Below are positions 60,818-64,000 of a stretch of 64,000 nucleotides of DNA, one piece after another. Position 1 is the first letter of the stretch. Every line of letters begins with the position of its first letter. The notes under the pieces were generated by a model. It searched no databases and was not told the origin of the DNA. It saw only the letters and a program-made list of their open reading frames with translations. This DNA is from Trichuris trichiura (lineage: Eukaryota; Nematoda; Enoplea; Trichinellida; Trichuridae): assembly GCA_037903355.1 (NCBI GenBank), contig JBAJFE010000011.1:1869001-1933000 (forward strand), in the 5' to 3' direction. Made by a program: the position numbers and the translations under genes.

Positions 60818-62400
60818 GCTGAACAAAACTGATAGCAAAAAGAAGACGCTTTTCAATCTGAAGAAACAGCGCAAAGCTTTTATTAAGCTTTCGATCTACA
60901 CATTTGTGAGTGGATCAAACTTTACGTAAACAGAAGCTTTGCATGAAAGAACACCATTTTACGGTACAAATCCCCTGAAATCAAATAAAACTTACAGCAA
61001 CGGCACTACGAAGCATAAACTGATACGACTTTAATACATGAAGATCTCCGGCAAACTCAGTGAGCCTTCAGTATACAGACATCACAGGCAACTTGTTAGG
61101 CACTGAAAACAGAACAACGAAAAATTTTGTGAAATTATCCGCACGGAAATATTCTATCCTGTTATGGAAAACCCTACGTTCGAAATTAAAAACGAAGAAT
61201 TATTACAGAGTTTTACGTTTACTGCAGTAGCTATCGGTACTTATTTGTAGAGGATAAGCTTGAAATTCAACCGTACAAAATTGACGGAAAAACTCATACT
61301 TGAAAGAAAGTATCGTCCCTTGCGAGTACACTTCCACTGTCTATGGATATAGCAAGCCATGTGCACTTCCTAAAAGCAGCACTGATTTAGAAAAAGCGCA
61401 GATGAAGAGCAACAAAAACCTATCAAGCCTGTAGGAAGCAATAATGGACAATTAACTCGCAAAATGCCCGTTTAGAGAATAAAAATTAAAAACGAGAAAC
61501 GCGTTAAGAGATTGCGCAAAGTACTGTCGCTATACATGGCTAAAACCTTTTACTGCGAGCTTTCTCTGAAAACGACAAGTAGCTTACTACAGAAGTTCGG
61601 CATCCGCGCTACATTTGTTGAAATCGGGCACCGGAACCCTTGCTGAGAAAATTAAAATACGTTTAGCCGCCTAACGATATCGAAAAACAAGTACTTTTTT
61701 AAAAAAGTCTCTTATATTAATTCACATACAGTATAAAATATGTGCAGGCACTAAAAAAGAATTGCTACAGTTTGGCACTGCTACATGAATGAAATTTCGA
61801 CAACAACCTTTTACTAAACGCCAGTAGTTTTTAGATGACATTCAAATCAGACGTAGAAGTTACTATTAAGCTACAAATGCTCCAAAACGTGACACTAAAA
61901 CCAACTGAAAAACGTTACTTCCGAATTAAAACAAATCCTCTACGATGCCACGAATGGCAAATCGCAAAGATACAATGACATTGAACTCAAATTATTGTGT
62001 CTCACGATAGAAAAAGAATATGGCTGTCTTAAAGTATGATTTCCATTTCAGCCACACGTTAACGCAACTACGCTACCGACCACCATATTTTCCAACATGA
62101 CTGCAACTACCAAGTAAGATCAACCCCGTAGTGGATGAATTTTAATTATATCTCAATGCTTTCCAAAGAACATTTACGACTGCGTCAACGGCGTAGAAAC
62201 ACTACAGATATTCGCTTAAAAGGTTAATAGAAATCTACCATAACAAGGAAAATAAATAGAGTCTCTTCCTCTGTTTGCCAGCAAACAACATAAATCAGTA
62301 CTAATTTTTCTCTACGTAAAATACAGTAATCCGACAATACTCAGGTTTGTTCTACTCATAAGACGAACAGCGGCGGTTATGCGTGCCACCGTCATATTGT
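60818..62400. other. AT-rich intergenic sequence
   Basis: About 1.6 kb upstream of MTG1 with no supported gene or repeat; presumably includes its promoter at the left end. Confidence 0.5.
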
Positions 62401-62508
62401 GACTCTACCAGCCATCCTGTTCTGCCCTTACCTAAGCCTTAACCTAAACATAAGGCTTACGTTTTGGTTTAGCGTTGGATAAGGGCAGAACAGGACGGCC
62501 ACGTAGTC
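62401..62508. repeat. Foldback repeat of about 108 bp
   Basis: The left arm gactctaccagccatcctgt plus tctgcccttacctaagcc is complemented by ggataagggcagaacaggac plus ggccacgtagtc. The stem is about 45 bp with a few mismatches around a short loop (taaacataaggcttacg). It contains degenerate ttaggc/gcctaa words that resemble nematode telomere repeats only superficially. MITE-like or a stem-loop RNA; no coding content. Confidence 0.7.
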
Positions 62509-63326
62509 AACAGAAAAGAACCGTGCGCTTCTTAGACTTTACGCGCGAAAATGAACAATTGGGATTGCTTGTCTTACTGTGTGTTTACAAATAAAATGAA
62601 CCTGACTACGACAGAAACTAATGTAATATTTGCGGCTGAATAGAGGAAAGAAACTACGAAAAAAGTTTCAATTTCTGCACATGTTTGCCCGTTCATTAGT
62701 TTGCAAACCGTCGACTGATTTGGATAATACGTACGCCGACGGTATAACATTTTGCAAGTGACGCTTACATCGTTATTAGATGTACGGTAGCAGCCAATTT
62801 TGCAATTAAGACTTTACAATGACTATAGACAATGAAGGCGGGGCAACGTGCTTCGCTCATTAAAATTCGGTGACCGTAAAACAGGTCGCGTCTGTGCACG
62901 TGAAGAATAAATGAATACTTATTTTCTTCAGTTCCGGTTCCGAGAGAATTTAAAAGTAAAAGCACTTAGAACACTAAGTACCGAATCGATTCGTCTTCGC
63001 AGCAACATTCGAATTCAGGTAACTCAACGCCGCAATTACTTCAGGTGCACAAATAATAACAGAAAAATTATTTCGCCTACAGGTTAGTCATTTTCGCGTC
63101 ACTTGACAATTTGTTACTTGTAAACAAAACAATGTTGCGAGCATACTGGTACAGTGGAAAACAGGTTAACAAATGAAATATGTCCTGTCTGCCTTGACAA
63201 TACCCATCGCGCATATTTCGTCAGGAGCATTTCTGATTTGACCTACTACTCTACTTGAAAAGAGAATTTACATATCTCAATTGGCAGTCAGCCCCTCTCT
63301 TTAAGGAAGTATTGTCCAACAGTAAA
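62509..63326. other. AT-rich intergenic sequence
   Basis: About 0.8 kb before the last gene; no supported feature. The minus-strand frame at 62765-62965 has no domain. Confidence 0.45.
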
Positions 63327-64000
63327 ATGTTGCATGAAGTTATGACAAGTGAACTGGAACAGGCTATGCGTCTAACACAGAGTAATTTACCCAAATCCAT
63401 CGTGGTTCACCACTGGTTGCATCTTCGCTTGTACACTCCTTCGCTGAGTTCAATACGAGACTCTGATCTGTCGATCTGTTACGCCAATCGGTGGCCTGAA
63501 CCAAGCGCGCTCTTTGTGATAGACCTTTTGCCATTCTCCGGAATCGACCGTTATCCATACGTTGCATTTTTTGCAAGCGATGACGAATCAATGGACAATA
63601 TACTCACTTTTCTACGGACTATCAATGCTCGACATAGGTTTTCCGAAGCTGAAGGCTTTCTGGTTGTCAGTTTGCCAACTTACTGGTTGCAACTATTTCA
63701 GCAAGCATTCTGCGACGGCCCGCTCGTTTTAAATGTGCTCAAAGAAATGCAGGTATATTGGTTACCTCCCGAACGCATTTGCGAACTTAACTCTACAATT
63801 GAAGCATTGCAGTTTGACAAAAGATTTTACGTCGACACATTAAGGGAAGAGGATGCCAAGCTTGTCGATAGTTGCTGGGCGCACAGATTCGAACAAAGTT
63901 GCCTTCTCATTCGGGATCGCATTAATCGCTTTCCCAACGCCTGCTTCCGCTCGAAAAGTGACAATAGCTTAGCAGCTTTTGTTCTTGTCGATAGCGAGTA
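63327..64000 (+). CDS. GLYAT-like N-acyltransferase (partial, runs off window)
   Basis: Probable glycine-N-acyltransferase-like enzyme transferring acyl-CoA groups to amines. A single open frame runs from the ATG at 63327 to the window end (224 codons) with no stop. The N-terminal half matches the GLYAT N-domain pattern (PSALFVIDLLPFSGIDRYPY, then FLRTINARHRF). A WLPPERICEL linker follows, and the start of the GNAT fold (YVDTLREEDAKLVDSCWAHR, then LLIRDRINRFPNACFRSK) resembles the GLYAT/FR47 lead-in, where a Trp and a FPS/FPN motif recur. The acetyl-CoA-binding loop lies beyond the window. A possible GT donor follows KEMQ at about 63753, but the frame continues and the homology is better without splicing. 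Confidence 0.65.
   Translation, partial: MLHEVMTSELEQAMRLTQSNLPKSIVVHHWLHLRLYTPSLSSIRDSDLSICYANRWPEPSALFVIDLLPFSGIDRYPYVAFFASDDESMDNILTFLRTINARHRFSEAEGFLVVSLPTYWLQLFQQAFCDGPLVLNVLKEMQVYWLPPERICELNSTIEALQFDKRFYVDTLREEDAKLVDSCWAHRFEQSCLLIRDRINRFPNACFRSKSDNSLAAFVLVDSE

Noticed and set aside
62430..62480. Telomere-like ttaggc words
   Set aside because: Only degenerate copies within a hairpin; no tandem array.

Overview
Eukaryotic nuclear DNA, most likely from a nematode. Genes are split by many very short introns (about 42-60 bp where the protein match fixes both ends), a few introns exceed 0.5 kb, and all confident genes encode conserved animal proteins. The TTBK-like casein kinase at 58.6 kb is of the divergent type greatly expanded in nematodes. 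Compact introns and moderate AT content would fit a clade I worm (Trichuris/Trichinella group), but the species assignment is inference. No tRNA, rRNA, CRISPR or prokaryotic operon was seen.

Left part (1-14.2 kb): gene-poor and repeat-rich. It holds a polypurine tract, a 41-bp minisatellite (about 3.59-4.20 kb), a short direct-repeat array (7.57-7.80 kb), a C/T/G hairpin (7.83-7.89 kb), two long foldback (MITE-like) elements (10.35-10.78 and 11.69-11.87 kb) and a GT/GC-rich minisatellite built on a 5-nt unit (13.77-14.20 kb). Only weak gene candidates were found: a small basic protein on the minus strand near 4.8-5.1 kb, a cluster of minus-strand splice signals at 5.9-8.9 kb, and a Cys-rich spliced frame on the plus strand at 8.65-9.18 kb.

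Right part (14.8-64 kb): gene-dense. In order: MROH1 (-), RTCA (+), tetraspanin (-), TTK/Mps1 kinase (+), ribosomal protein eL30 (-), an unrecognised Ser-rich protein (+), RAB6 (-), a predicted small secreted peptide precursor (-), SNX17 (-), profilin (+), ING-family PHD protein (+), OATP/SLCO transporter (-), TTBK-like CK1 kinase (+), MTG1 GTPase (-), and a GLYAT-like acyltransferase (+) cut by the window end. Genes often sit tail to tail with short gaps (73 bp between TTK and eL30; about 165-180 bp for ING/OATP and CK1/MTG1).

The genes do not form a pathway. They are housekeeping and cell-biology genes: RNA-end repair (RTCA), translation (eL30), mitoribosome assembly (MTG1), membrane traffic (RAB6, SNX17), actin dynamics (profilin), chromatin reading (ING), spindle checkpoint (TTK), organic-anion transport (OATP). 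The least expected items are the peptide precursor at 41.5-41.9 kb, reconstructed by hand from three exons and carrying a signal peptide and dibasic/amidation-like sites, and the unrecognised 470-residue protein at 35.9-38.5 kb. Exon boundaries were placed by eye from splice consensus, frame and family similarity recalled from memory; no alignment or search was run.
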